Source: CAZUGO01 sp964619935
GTDB taxonomy: Bacteria > Planctomycetota > Phycisphaerae > UBA1845 > CAIVHJ01
DNA: 64,000 nt
Assembly: GCA_964619935.1 (NCBI GenBank)
Contig: CAZUGO010000100.1
Location: forward strand, 1-64,000
Reading direction: 5' to 3'
Part shown: piece by piece, positions 49,865 through 58,662 of the stretch
Numbering within the stretch: position 1 is the stretch's first letter
Layout of the letters: each line of letters starts with the position of its first letter
Notes under the pieces: model-generated
The model's input: the letters and a program-made list of their open reading frames with translations, nothing else
Databases searched by the model: none
Told to the model about the DNA's origin: nothing
Made by a program: the position numbers and the translations under genes

Positions 49865-51070
49865 ATGCCGACCTTCACGTACAAAGCCGTGGACACCCAC
49901 GGCAAGCAGAACGAAGGGACGCTGGTTGCGGAAACCCAGCAGGCGGCAATGAAGCTGCTGACCGACCGGGCCCTGTTTCCGGTGGAGATCAGCGAGGGCG
50001 GTGAGGCCCGCCGGGGTTCCTTTATCGGTGGGGCCCGCAAGGTCAAGCTGCGGTTGGTGGCCGCCTTCTACGGTCAACTGGCCGACCTGCTCAAGGCTGG
50101 CGTGCCCATGCTGCGGGCTCTGGATGTGTTGGCCCGGCAATCCTCCAGCGCGATCATGGGCGAGGTGGTTCGTGAGGTCCGTGAGGACGTGGCCGGCGGC
50201 ATGAGCTTGGCCGACGCCCTGACCAAACATCCGCGGGCCTTCCACGAATTGCACATCGCCATGGTTCGGGCCGGCGAGCGCGGCGGTTTTCTGGAGGATG
50301 TGCTCGCGCGCATCGCCGGATTCATCGAGCGCCAGGATGAACTTCGCAACAAGCTGATGGGCTCGATGATCTACCCGGCCTTGCTGGTGTTTGTGGGCGG
50401 CGGGCTGATTATCGTGTTGATGACGATCATTGTGCCCAAGCTGCGGCCGTTCATCGAGCGTGCCAAGCCCAACGTGCTGACTGTGGTGGTGTTCTCGGTG
50501 AGCGACGTGCTGCAGAACTACGGCATCGTGCTGCTGATGATCGTGTCGATCATCAGCATTGCCGCGGTGGCGTACTTCCGAACCGCCATCGGTCGCAGGC
50601 GTTTCGACCTGCTGAAATTGCGCACCCCAGTACTGGGCAAAACCCTGGTGATGATTTCCTTGTGCCGCTTTTGCCGGATTCTAGGCACGATGTTGGCCAG
50701 CGGCGTGCCCATCCTGCAGGCGTTGAAAATCTCGCGCGATTCGACCGGCAATGAGGTACTGGCAGAAGAGGTCGACAAGGCCAGTGAGAACGTTCAAAAA
50801 GGTGGGCAAATGTCCGAGCCGTTCGGGCAGTGCCCTTTGTTCCCGTTGGATATCGTTGACATGATCGCAGTCGCCGAGGAGAGCAACAACCTGGAAGGCG
50901 TGCTGGTGCAGATCGCGGATACCAACGAAGCCCGCACCGCCCGGATGATCGACCTGGGGGTGCGCCTGGTGGAGCCTCTGCTGCTGACCGCGATTGCAGG
51001 CGTGGTAGCCGTCGTGGCCGTGGCCCTGTTGGTTCCGATTCTGACGATGAGTGCCGCCGCTCAGGGTTGA
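49865..51070 (+). CDS. gspF: Type II secretion platform protein GspF (second copy)
   Basis: 401 residues. The N-terminal GspF extension TFTYKAVDTHGKQNEGTL is followed by two T2SSF domains: FYGQLADLLKAGVPMLRALDVL (about 68-190) and FCRILGTMLASGVPILQALKIS (about 273-395). Transmembrane helices are at about 172-195, 212-235 and 373-396. It works with the ATPase at 46241. There is no clear ribosome site at its ATG, which fits coupling to the short ORF ending at 49861. Confidence 0.95.
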   Translation: MPTFTYKAVDTHGKQNEGTLVAETQQAAMKLLTDRALFPVEISEGGEARRGSFIGGARKVKLRLVAAFYGQLADLLKAGVPMLRALDVLARQSSSAIMGEVVREVREDVAGGMSLADALTKHPRAFHELHIAMVRAGERGGFLEDVLARIAGFIERQDELRNKLMGSMIYPALLVFVGGGLIIVLMTIIVPKLRPFIERAKPNVLTVVVFSVSDVLQNYGIVLLMIVSIISIAAVAYFRTAIGRRRFDLLKLRTPVLGKTLVMISLCRFCRILGTMLASGVPILQALKISRDSTGNEVLAEEVDKASENVQKGGQMSEPFGQCPLFPLDIVDMIAVAEESNNLEGVLVQIADTNEARTARMIDLGVRLVEPLLLTAIAGVVAVVAVALLVPILTMSAAAQG

Positions 51071-51169
51071 TCCACGCCGGGCCGGGGGCGGCACTGCCTC
51101 GGTGCGGCTGGCGGCGGGTGACAGGAAGGCGCAGACGACCTTTGGGTCAGGTACTAAGGAGTTAAGGAC

Positions 51170-51610
51170 ATGAATCGACGCAAGAGAACTCAACGTCGTG
51201 GTTTTACGCTGTTGGAGCTGATGCTGGTGCTCGGCATCCTGGTGGTCCTGGCGGCGTTTGTCGTTCCGGCCGTCACCGGGACCGGAGAGGCCGCCAAGAA
51301 GCAGGCCGCCAAGTCCATGGTGGGCTCGTCGGGCAGCCTGGCGATGGCCGTCCAGTTGTATCGCCAGCAATTGGGCGAGTTTCCCGAGAAGCTGATCGAT
51401 CTGGTGGAGCGACCAGACCACGTCGATGAGGATGATGAGCGCTGGTACAAGTTCCTCGAGGAGCCCAACTTCGTCGATCCCTGGGGTGAAGAGCTGGTTT
51501 ATCGCCAGGAAGGTGAGATCAACAAGAACGGCTACGACCTGTTCAGCAAAGGCCCGGACAAGGAAGAAGACAATGAGGACGACATCGGCAACTTCAAGAA
51601 AGAAAAGTAG
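51170..51610 (+). CDS. gspG: Major pseudopilin GspG
   Basis: 146 residues with AAGGAGTTAAGGAC upstream. The prepilin leader RRG is followed by FTLLELMLVLGILVVLAAFV, with E5 of the mature protein, cleaved by the prepilin peptidase. The GspG core is present: QLYRQQLGEFPEKL, DPWGEELVYR and NGYDLFSKGPD, the last being the calcium-loop/GPDG region. The acidic Lys-rich C-terminus is short. It is the first of five pseudopilin-type genes in tight order. Confidence 0.95.
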   Translation: MNRRKRTQRRGFTLLELMLVLGILVVLAAFVVPAVTGTGEAAKKQAAKSMVGSSGSLAMAVQLYRQQLGEFPEKLIDLVERPDHVDEDDERWYKFLEEPNFVDPWGEELVYRQEGEINKNGYDLFSKGPDKEEDNEDDIGNFKKEK

Positions 51611-51643
51611 CCGGCCGGCTGGGTCGCCGTGGGCGTGTGACTT

Positions 51644-52453
51644 GTGAGCACCTGTGTCCCTATCCGCACGCGCAGGGCTGGGTCGCGATTCGGCGGCCGG
51701 CGGGGCTTCACCCTGTTGGAGTTGCTCCTGGTGCTGGGTCTGCTGGTGGTGATGGCCGCATTCATTGTGCCGCAGTTCCAAAGCCCCCTGGAGCGTACCC
51801 ACTTGCCGGAGTCGGGTGAGCGCTTTCGGTCCATGATCCACCTCACCCGGGCCAACGCGATGCTTGACGGTCTACGTTATCGCATCCGTTTTGTGGGCCG
51901 CGAAGACGAGTTGTACGACACCCTCAGCGAATCGGAGCGGCGGCAGCCGCTGGTCGAGTGTGAGCGCGACCCCATTGAGGCGCCCGACGAGTTTCTGCCG
52001 GTGGAGGCCTCCTGGGCCCGGCCGGTGACCTTTCTGGGAGACGTGTGGTGCTATGAAGTTCGCTTCGGCGAACCGACCTTTGAGAGCGTGCTCGCGGATC
52101 TCGAGGAGCAGGACCTGGAGCGTGAGGATCAGCTGAAGCAGGAGCTGGGGCTGGAGGAAGACCAGAGCTGGGTGCTGCTGTTCGAGCCGGACGGCACCTC
52201 CGAGTGGATGACTTTTCGCCTGATCGACCACCCGATGACCGACTTCGAACCGCGCCGTCTGGACGAGTACCCCCAGTTGGACGTCATCGTCGACGGCCGG
52301 CTGGGCGTCGTCTTCCTGCAGCGGCCGCTTCAGGAATCCGAGATCGATGTACTGTTGGACAAGGGACACTCGCCGATCCTGCGCCGCGATTTCATGCGTC
52401 GCCAGTTGCTGACCGACGAGGATGTGCTTGAGATCGACATGAGGCCGCGATGA
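51644..52453 (+). CDS. gspH: Minor pseudopilin GspH-like
   Basis: 269 residues from a GTG at 51644, which lacks a ribosome site, so the start is uncertain. The prepilin motif RRGFTLLELLLVLGLLVVM with E5 follows at about residue 20. GspH/FimT-like features are the position after gspG and RSMIHLTRANAMLDGLRYRIRF. A long acidic C-terminal extension (for example LADLEEQDLEREDQLKQEL) makes it much larger than a usual 170-residue GspH. It overlaps the next gene as ATGA. Confidence 0.82.
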   Translation: MSTCVPIRTRRAGSRFGGRRGFTLLELLLVLGLLVVMAAFIVPQFQSPLERTHLPESGERFRSMIHLTRANAMLDGLRYRIRFVGREDELYDTLSESERRQPLVECERDPIEAPDEFLPVEASWARPVTFLGDVWCYEVRFGEPTFESVLADLEEQDLEREDQLKQELGLEEDQSWVLLFEPDGTSEWMTFRLIDHPMTDFEPRRLDEYPQLDVIVDGRLGVVFLQRPLQESEIDVLLDKGHSPILRRDFMRRQLLTDEDVLEIDMRPR

Positions 52454-53370
52454 ATCGATTCGCAGCACCCAGCCTGCCCCTGAGCGGCCGGCGGTCGCCG
52501 ACCGGCGCCCGCCGCCGGGCCGCGCTGTTGCTGGAGGTCATCCTGGCGCTCGCCATTCTGTTCATGGGCATGGCGGTCATTGGCATCCAGTTGTCGTCCG
52601 CGCTGCAAATCGGCTACCGCAGCGAGCGGAGCAGTCAGGCCCTGATGCTCGGGGAGGCCAAGCTGGCCCAGTTGGATAGCGGCGGGATCGATCTGCAGCG
52701 TGAATTGGGCGCCGACGGCATCATGGAAGGGGACTTTGGAATCACCTTCCCCGGATATTTCTGGCGGTTTCTATTGGAACCCGATGAGAATGTCGCCGAC
52801 CTGTTCACCGTTCGCCTGGAGATTCTGTACGGCACGCCGGAAGACGATCTGGAACCCGGTTCCATCGAGGACGCCAAACGGGTGATCACGCTGCATGCCC
52901 TGCGACCCACGCCGGCCACCCTGAATCTGCAGCGCGACTTCGGGTTCAGCGACGAGGAGCTCGAAGAAGTTGCCGCCTCGCTGCCGGTGGACATCGATCC
53001 CACGGACCTGTCGCCGGCGGCGCTGGCCAATCGCGACCCGGCGGAATTGCTGGAGTTGATGCCGACATTGCTGGAAATCTTCGGACAGGGCTTCGGCTTC
53101 AGCCCGGAACAAATTCAGCAGGCTATGAACTCGGGCATGTTGGGCAATCTGCCGGCGGGCCTCAACCCCTTCGAGGGGGCCGCCGACGGCGGTCGCGGGA
53201 CCGGCGACGGTGCCGGGGCCGGCGAGGACGGCGGACCGCCATCGCTGGAAAGTGTGCTGGAGAGTGTCGGGGGCAAGGTCGGCGCGGGTGGCGGTCGCGA
53301 TCGCGGTCGGGGCACCGGCGATGACGACACCGACAATCAGGGCCGCGGGCCCGGCCGGGGAGGGCGCTAA
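52450..53370 (+). CDS. Minor pseudopilin GspI-like with long C-terminal extension
   Basis: 306 residues. The prepilin-like helix is RRRAALLLEVILALAILFMG, with Ala in place of Gly-Phe at the cleavage site but with the E5 equivalent retained. The middle contains LMLGEAKLAQLDSG, as in GspI. From residue about 165 a helical region and a Gly/Asp/Arg-rich low-complexity tail (about 245-306) follow, absent from usual 120-residue GspI proteins. It is called GspI from the helix and position. Confidence 0.75.
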   Translation: MNRFAAPSLPLSGRRSPTGARRRAALLLEVILALAILFMGMAVIGIQLSSALQIGYRSERSSQALMLGEAKLAQLDSGGIDLQRELGADGIMEGDFGITFPGYFWRFLLEPDENVADLFTVRLEILYGTPEDDLEPGSIEDAKRVITLHALRPTPATLNLQRDFGFSDEELEEVAASLPVDIDPTDLSPAALANRDPAELLELMPTLLEIFGQGFGFSPEQIQQAMNSGMLGNLPAGLNPFEGAADGGRGTGDGAGAGEDGGPPSLESVLESVGGKVGAGGGRDRGRGTGDDDTDNQGRGPGRGGR

Positions 53371-54191
53371 TGGTTCGCCGCCGCGGCTTCACCCTGCTGG
53401 AGGTCATCCTGGCCCTGTTCCTGCTGGTGTTCTTCCTGGGGACGTTGTTCCAGTTTTACCACCAGTGCATGACCAACCGCTCGCGGGGGCTGGCGGCTGT
53501 CAAGGAGATCGAGTTGGCCCGGGTGCTGCTGCGGCAGATCACCGAGGAGGTCCGCTCGGCCGCCGGATTCGTGCCGGGCTTCGGTCCCGGACTCATCGGC
53601 GACCGCTACACGCTCACCGTGCAGACCCTGGAGGTGCCTTCCAAGACGCTGTTCCGCCAGCGTAACGAGTTCGAAGCCCCCTTGCCCGGGCAGCACGACG
53701 TTTGCCAGGTGCGCTACTTCATCGCCTGGGACGAGGACATCGTCGACGAGGACGGCATTCCCTACGCCCTGGGGCTGGTCCGCCAGGAGCAAAAGACCCT
53801 GCGCCAACCGGTGGTGGTTGCCGACGACGTCGAGACCCGGGACGCCGAGGCCCAGGATGAAGAGGCCGAGCGGTCTTTCAAGTTGCAACTGTACGCCCCC
53901 GAGATCAAATATCTGGAGTTCCGGTACTTCGACGGTGCCGAGTGGCATCGCGACTGGAACGTTCAGGGCGGAAACGCGCTGCCGCAGATGGTGCGCGTGA
54001 CCCTGGGGTACGTCACCCAGATGCCGGTGGACTTGGAGGTCGGCTTCGACGAAGAGGACTTCGAACTGGATGAAGAGGAGGTATTTCCAGCGCGCAGTTT
54101 CACCGCCTACGTCCGGCTCATCCAGGCCGATACATTCTTCGGCTCGCGGGTGACCCGGGCCGCAGCGGACTTGGCGGAGGGTGGCATCTGA
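53370..54191 (+). CDS. gspJ: Minor pseudopilin GspJ
   Basis: 273 residues. It starts with RRRGFTLLEVILALFLLVF, a canonical prepilin leader with E5. GspJ features are VLLRQITEEVRSAAGFVPG near residue 50 and LEFRYFDGAEWHRDW near residue 190. An acidic insert is at about 150-170 and an acidic stretch near 228-240. It overlaps gspI and gspK by one base each, so translation is probably coupled. Confidence 0.88.
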   Translation: MVRRRGFTLLEVILALFLLVFFLGTLFQFYHQCMTNRSRGLAAVKEIELARVLLRQITEEVRSAAGFVPGFGPGLIGDRYTLTVQTLEVPSKTLFRQRNEFEAPLPGQHDVCQVRYFIAWDEDIVDEDGIPYALGLVRQEQKTLRQPVVVADDVETRDAEAQDEEAERSFKLQLYAPEIKYLEFRYFDGAEWHRDWNVQGGNALPQMVRVTLGYVTQMPVDLEVGFDEEDFELDEEEVFPARSFTAYVRLIQADTFFGSRVTRAAADLAEGGI

Positions 54192-55759
54192 TGGCGGCAG
54201 CCGCGCGACCCGTTCACGAGGTTACGGCGCCGCGGCGGCGGGCGCTCATTCTGCCGATGATGTTGCTGATCCTGGCGCTGCTGGCATTGCTGTCTTCCAG
54301 TTTTGCCCTGTACATCAATGCCCACAGCGCCGCGGCCAGTGCCATCCAGAACCGCACGCAATTGCGCCTGGCGGCCGAGTCGGGCATCCGGCGGGCCGCC
54401 CTGATGCTCCGGGAGAATCGCCACAACTCGGCGTTGTGGTACGACAACCCGGACCTGTTCCACAACCAGGTGGTGTTCAGCGTGCTGGGGGACCGGGCCG
54501 AGATCGATGTTTCTGAGGACATCGATCAATCCAGCGTGACCTATCGGTACAGCCTGGTCGGTGACGACCCTGAAGACGACGTCTCGGCGGTCCGCTACGG
54601 CATCATCGACGAAGGCAGCAAGCTGAACATCAACTTTGCGACGCCGGAACAACTACAACGGTTGTGCGCCCAGGTGTTGCCGGCCGACAGCGACGTCGCC
54701 CCGCTGGTCCAATCCCTGGCCGACTGGCGTGATCAGGACGATCGCCCCGGCGAATTCGGGGCCGAGGGCGAGTACTACCTGGCGCTGGAGACCCCGTACA
54801 CCATCAAGAACGGCATGTTCGAGACGGTCGAGGAGCTGCTGCTGGTCCGCGGCTTCAGTGCCCAGTTGCTGTTTGGTGAGGATTACAACCGCAACGGGAT
54901 TCTGGATCCTAACGAGGACGATGGTGAGGCCAGTTTCCCGCTGGATGACCAGGACGGCGTGTTGCTGCGCGGCATTTATCCTTATCTTACGGTTTGGACC
55001 CGTGATTTGAATCGCAACGATGCCAACGTCAACCGCCTGGATCTGAACAAGGCCGATCCGCAGGAAATCGCCGAGGCCTTGGCCGACGCCGGCCTGGATC
55101 CGGCCGTCGCCGACTATATTCGGGATGCCCGGGCGGCCCGGGCCACCTTCACCAGCCCGCTGGCGTTGTACGGCCACTCCTACGGCGATCCGGACGCGGG
55201 CGGGAATGAGGGTCTGGATGCCAGCGGTGACAACGGCGTGGACGTCGGGGGCGATCAGCCGGAGGCCGCGGCGGCGGCCGGGCGCTACTCGAGCCCGGTG
55301 CAACTGGAGGATCTGCCGGTGTTGTGCGACCTGACCACCGCGATCAGCCAGCCCAGCCAGTTTGGTCTGATCAACATCAACACCGCCCCCCGAGTGGTGC
55401 TGAACTGCCTGGTGAACGACACCTTTACGGAGAGCGACGTTGAGGCCATCCTCGCGGCACGCGGCCAGTTGGACGGCGAGTTGCTGGCCACGCCCGCCTG
55501 GCCCCTCATGCAGCAGGTGGTGTCGGCTGCCGCCCTGCAGTCGATCTACGCCCAGATCACCACCCGGGGCCAGCAGTTCTACATCGAGTCCATCGGTCAC
55601 GCCGATCATCTGGGCATGATGGTCCGGCTGCAGGCCGTGATCGAGATGCGCGGTCACGTACCGCAATTCATGTACTATCGTGACATCACCGAACTGGGCA
55701 GGTACCCGATTCGCGGGACGCGGGAAGGAGATGAGGTCGTTGAGACTCGGCGCCGATAA
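54191..55759 (+). CDS. gspK: Minor pseudopilin GspK
   Basis: 522 residues. An N-terminal helix (RRRALILPMMLLILALLALL) without the E5, as expected for GspK, is followed by the family core: LRLAAESGIRRAALML, IIDEGSKLNIN, LADWRDQDDRPGEFGAE, and ETPYTIKNGMFETVEELL. A calcium-type loop, DYNRNGILDPNEDDG, lies near residue 235. A second helix-hairpin-helix-like region (RLDLNKADPQEIAEALADAG) and LININTAPR occur later. It caps the pseudopilus tip with GspI and GspJ. It is larger than typical 320-residue GspK. Confidence 0.93.
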   Translation: MAAAARPVHEVTAPRRRALILPMMLLILALLALLSSSFALYINAHSAAASAIQNRTQLRLAAESGIRRAALMLRENRHNSALWYDNPDLFHNQVVFSVLGDRAEIDVSEDIDQSSVTYRYSLVGDDPEDDVSAVRYGIIDEGSKLNINFATPEQLQRLCAQVLPADSDVAPLVQSLADWRDQDDRPGEFGAEGEYYLALETPYTIKNGMFETVEELLLVRGFSAQLLFGEDYNRNGILDPNEDDGEASFPLDDQDGVLLRGIYPYLTVWTRDLNRNDANVNRLDLNKADPQEIAEALADAGLDPAVADYIRDARAARATFTSPLALYGHSYGDPDAGGNEGLDASGDNGVDVGGDQPEAAAAAGRYSSPVQLEDLPVLCDLTTAISQPSQFGLININTAPRVVLNCLVNDTFTESDVEAILAARGQLDGELLATPAWPLMQQVVSAAALQSIYAQITTRGQQFYIESIGHADHLGMMVRLQAVIEMRGHVPQFMYYRDITELGRYPIRGTREGDEVVETRRR

Positions 55760-57374
55760 GCAGATCGTCAGTTTGGATTGGGATGCCAAGGCGCTGCGCG
55801 TGGTGCTGTGGCGGTTGGGCAAGGGCCGGGCCCGGGTGGTCAAGTCTCTGACCACCGAGATTCCCGACACCGTTCAGCTCAAGGACGCGTCCGCGCTGGG
55901 CGACTTCGTGCGGCGAGTGCTGCTGGACGCCCGCATCAAGGCCAATTCGGCGATCGTGGACATCTCCCGCGACCAGGCCGTACTCAACACCATGTCGCTG
56001 CCGTCGGTGAACCTCAACGCTCTGGCCGGCATGGTCCAACTGCAGATCGCGAAAGAGCTGCCCTTCTCGTTGAACGACGCGGTGGTCGATTTTGCGGTCA
56101 CCGACCACGGTGACGCCGGCGGTACGGCGGGCGTGGTCGTGGCGGCCATCCGCAACGAGGTCCTGGGCTATTACCGCTCGGTCTGCGACCGGGCCGGGCT
56201 CAAGCTGGAGCGCGTCGGCCTGCGGCCCTATGCCAACAAGGTGGCCATCAATGAGATGCTGGGGGCCCGGGCCCGAGGCCGAGTGATGTTTGTCGACGTC
56301 GGTCCGCGGCTCACCGAGATCGGCATCCTGCGTGACGGCGTGCTGGTGTTCTCGCGGGCCGCCTCGGTGTTTCTGGACGAGGACGAGGACGAGTCGCTGC
56401 CCCTGGCGGCCGGCGGACCGGAGGCGCGGGAGCGGGTTGACCCCGGATCCGCGCTCGAACTGGATGCCACTCCGCCCGCGCCCGAGCCGCTGCAAAGCGC
56501 CACCGAGCGGCGGCAGGTGCAGAACCTGCTGGTTGAGGTCACCCGGTCGGCCGAAGCCTACCGCAGCACCGATCCCGGCGTCCGTTTCGATCACATTGTC
56601 GTTGGCGGCAGTTCGAACTTGGAGCCCCAGTTGGCGGCCGAAATCTCGCGGCGCTTCAGCGTGCAGGCCGAGTTGTACGATCCGTCGTCGGTCCTGCGGG
56701 CCGACAGCCACAGCGGCGGGCAGACCACGGCGTTTGCCGCCTCGGTGGGCCTGGGCATTGGACATGCCGAAGAAGGCCGACTGGACTTTGATTTTCTGCA
56801 TCCCAAGAAGCCGATGGACGCTGCGGCCAAGCGCCAGCAATACCTGCCGCGGGTCAGCGCCGCCGTGGCGGCCGTCGCCGTCCTGGCCGCCGGCATCTAC
56901 TATTTCGGCGTGTACCGCACCAGTCGGGAGACCGAGCGCATTCGCGGCCAGATCAAGGAGGTCACCCTGAAACTGGACAAACTGGAGCCGGCCACGGTGA
57001 TCGTGCACCTGGTCGACGAGTTGGACCAGCACCAGATGATCTGGCCTGATGAGTTGAAGCACGTCGCCCGCGTGTTCCCGGGCGACAAGACCCTGCTGTA
57101 CTTTGACGGCCTGGATCTGAAAGCCGAGTCCGGGGAGATCGGCTTCAAGGTGCTGGCCAAGAATCCGGACCTGATCAGGGAGCTGCAGAGCAACCTGCAC
57201 AGCCTGACGCGAACCAACGCCTCCGGAAAAGATCCGCAGCCCATCTTCAAGGTCGATGACAGCCGGGTGGTCAACGATCCCGAGAAGCGGGACTACCCGG
57301 CCAGGACCACCATGACCCTGCGTTCGGCCCGGATCGTGGAGCTGATCGAGCGGGAAGAGCGCCGCCGGAATTGA
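55731..57374 (+). CDS. GspL-like protein (PilM-type domain fused to PilN-like domain)
   Basis: 547 residues from ATG 55731. The GGAAGGAG site directly abuts that ATG, so TTG 55740, 9 nt from it, is an equally likely start. Residues 1-345 are an actin-like PilM/GspL domain (QIVSLDWDAKALRVVLW, VMFVDVGPRLTEIGIL, IVVGGSSNLEPQL). One transmembrane helix is at about 374-393 (AAVAVLAAGIYYFGVY). The rest is a periplasmic PilN-like coiled coil plus ferredoxin-like domain. This fused layout is that of GspL, which recruits the ATPase to the inner membrane. It overlaps gspK by 20-29 bp. Confidence 0.88.
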   Translation: MRSLRLGADKQIVSLDWDAKALRVVLWRLGKGRARVVKSLTTEIPDTVQLKDASALGDFVRRVLLDARIKANSAIVDISRDQAVLNTMSLPSVNLNALAGMVQLQIAKELPFSLNDAVVDFAVTDHGDAGGTAGVVVAAIRNEVLGYYRSVCDRAGLKLERVGLRPYANKVAINEMLGARARGRVMFVDVGPRLTEIGILRDGVLVFSRAASVFLDEDEDESLPLAAGGPEARERVDPGSALELDATPPAPEPLQSATERRQVQNLLVEVTRSAEAYRSTDPGVRFDHIVVGGSSNLEPQLAAEISRRFSVQAELYDPSSVLRADSHSGGQTTAFAASVGLGIGHAEEGRLDFDFLHPKKPMDAAAKRQQYLPRVSAAVAAVAVLAAGIYYFGVYRTSRETERIRGQIKEVTLKLDKLEPATVIVHLVDELDQHQMIWPDELKHVARVFPGDKTLLYFDGLDLKAESGEIGFKVLAKNPDLIRELQSNLHSLTRTNASGKDPQPIFKVDDSRVVNDPEKRDYPARTTMTLRSARIVELIEREERRRN

Positions 57375-57395
57375 GTCGGTGCTGGAAGGATTGCC

Positions 57396-58631
57396 GTGAC
57401 CGCACGTGAACGCATACTGACTCGATCGATCGTCGCGCTGATGGTGCTGGGTGGGCTGTTTGCCTTGGGCAAGTACGGCGTGTGGCAGCCCATCCGCAGG
57501 TCCAGCGTCCTCCGGGACGACTTGCGCAACAGCTACGCCAAGAAGCAGATGGAGCTGAAGCAGGCCGAGGCCGACCTCCGCCGTTACGACCGGATGTACC
57601 ATTGGATCCCGGCCCACGTCGAAGGCGAGGCCATTCGCGGGGAGACGTCCGAGGAAAGGACCAAGCGCTACCTCAAACAAGTGATCGACCGCATCGAGAA
57701 AGACGTCCACTTCACGGTGACCCATTACAACCCGCACAAGACCCGCTCGATCGGCAGCCGCAGCAAGAGCCTCGATGTGGCCAGTTGCAGCGTCAAGGGC
57801 GAGGGCTCGTTCAAGAGCGTCATGGATTTCCTGTTGGAGGTCTACAAGACCGACGACCTCATTTACGTGACCGGGGCGACCATCGGTCCGGACAGTCGCG
57901 ATCGCGACCGGGTTCAGGCCGAACTGAAGCTTGAGGCGCCGGTGATCACCCGGACGCGCAAGTTGGCCGAACTGACCTCCGACTTGAAGCCCTCCGGGCC
58001 CAAGACCGCGGGCCCGGCCACGGGCCGCCTGGCCGACCCGCTGGACGCCTATGCCCTGCTGACCGACTGGAAGCCGTTCGAACGCTACGACCCGCCGCCG
58101 CCGCAACCAACCGCGGCTTGCTGCGTGGATCGCGAGTGCCTGGAGCTGACCCGTGAGGATTGTGATGCCCGGGGCGGTGAGTTCATGGGCGGCCCCTGCC
58201 GGTCCAACACCTGCACGCCGGCACTGCCGGCCCCGATCGCGGATACCGGCGATCCGGATCGCGATGCCAAGATCGTTCGCGGGTTCATGGGCAACGACAT
58301 CATGGTTTCGCTGCGGGTTGCCCACGGCCGGGAAAGTGTCGAGGAACGCGAGTATGTCGGCGCCGGTCAAGAATTTGACGGTGGAACCCTGATCCTCGTG
58401 CATCGCCTGGGGGCGGTGGTGCGTAAAACAGATGGCGGCCCGACCGATGAAGCCGATGGCGGTCCCCAGGACTGGTTGTACCAGTGGGGCGAACCCCTCA
58501 GTGCCTGCCGCCTGCTCAACGAGGTCTGCGCCCAGCACAGCGAGTTTCGCCTGTTGCAACATGAGATTGCCAGCGTCCAGGGCCCGCCCCCCACCGGACC
58601 GCCCGAGACGGCTGATGATACCGACAGTTAG
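57396..58631 (+). CDS. GspM-like protein carrying a GACC cysteine repeat
   Basis: 411 residues from a GTG with GGAAGGA. A transmembrane helix (about 11-28), a coiled coil (about 36-65) and a PilO/GspM-like domain (FLLEVYKTDDLIYVTGATI, near 145-165) come first. A proline-rich linker leads at residues 240-273 to a single six-cysteine unit (AACC, CLELTREDC, GGEFMGGPC, TC) of the GACC type seen in the secreted protein at 1-1716. The C-terminus (about 295-345) reads DIMVSLRVAHGRES and GGTLILVHRLGAVVRK, resembling a PilP/GspC HR-like beta domain. A fusion of GspM and a GspC-like module with an exported-protein repeat is unusual. Confidence 0.75.
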   Translation: MTARERILTRSIVALMVLGGLFALGKYGVWQPIRRSSVLRDDLRNSYAKKQMELKQAEADLRRYDRMYHWIPAHVEGEAIRGETSEERTKRYLKQVIDRIEKDVHFTVTHYNPHKTRSIGSRSKSLDVASCSVKGEGSFKSVMDFLLEVYKTDDLIYVTGATIGPDSRDRDRVQAELKLEAPVITRTRKLAELTSDLKPSGPKTAGPATGRLADPLDAYALLTDWKPFERYDPPPPQPTAACCVDRECLELTREDCDARGGEFMGGPCRSNTCTPALPAPIADTGDPDRDAKIVRGFMGNDIMVSLRVAHGRESVEEREYVGAGQEFDGGTLILVHRLGAVVRKTDGGPTDEADGGPQDWLYQWGEPLSACRLLNEVCAQHSEFRLLQHEIASVQGPPPTGPPETADDTDS

Positions 58632-58662
58632 CCCCGGCAGCCGGGACACAAGGAGGACAACG

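Noticed and set aside
51071..51169. Possible extra gene between gspF and gspG
   Set aside because: Only 99 bp, with no ORF, ending in the strong ribosome site of gspG.
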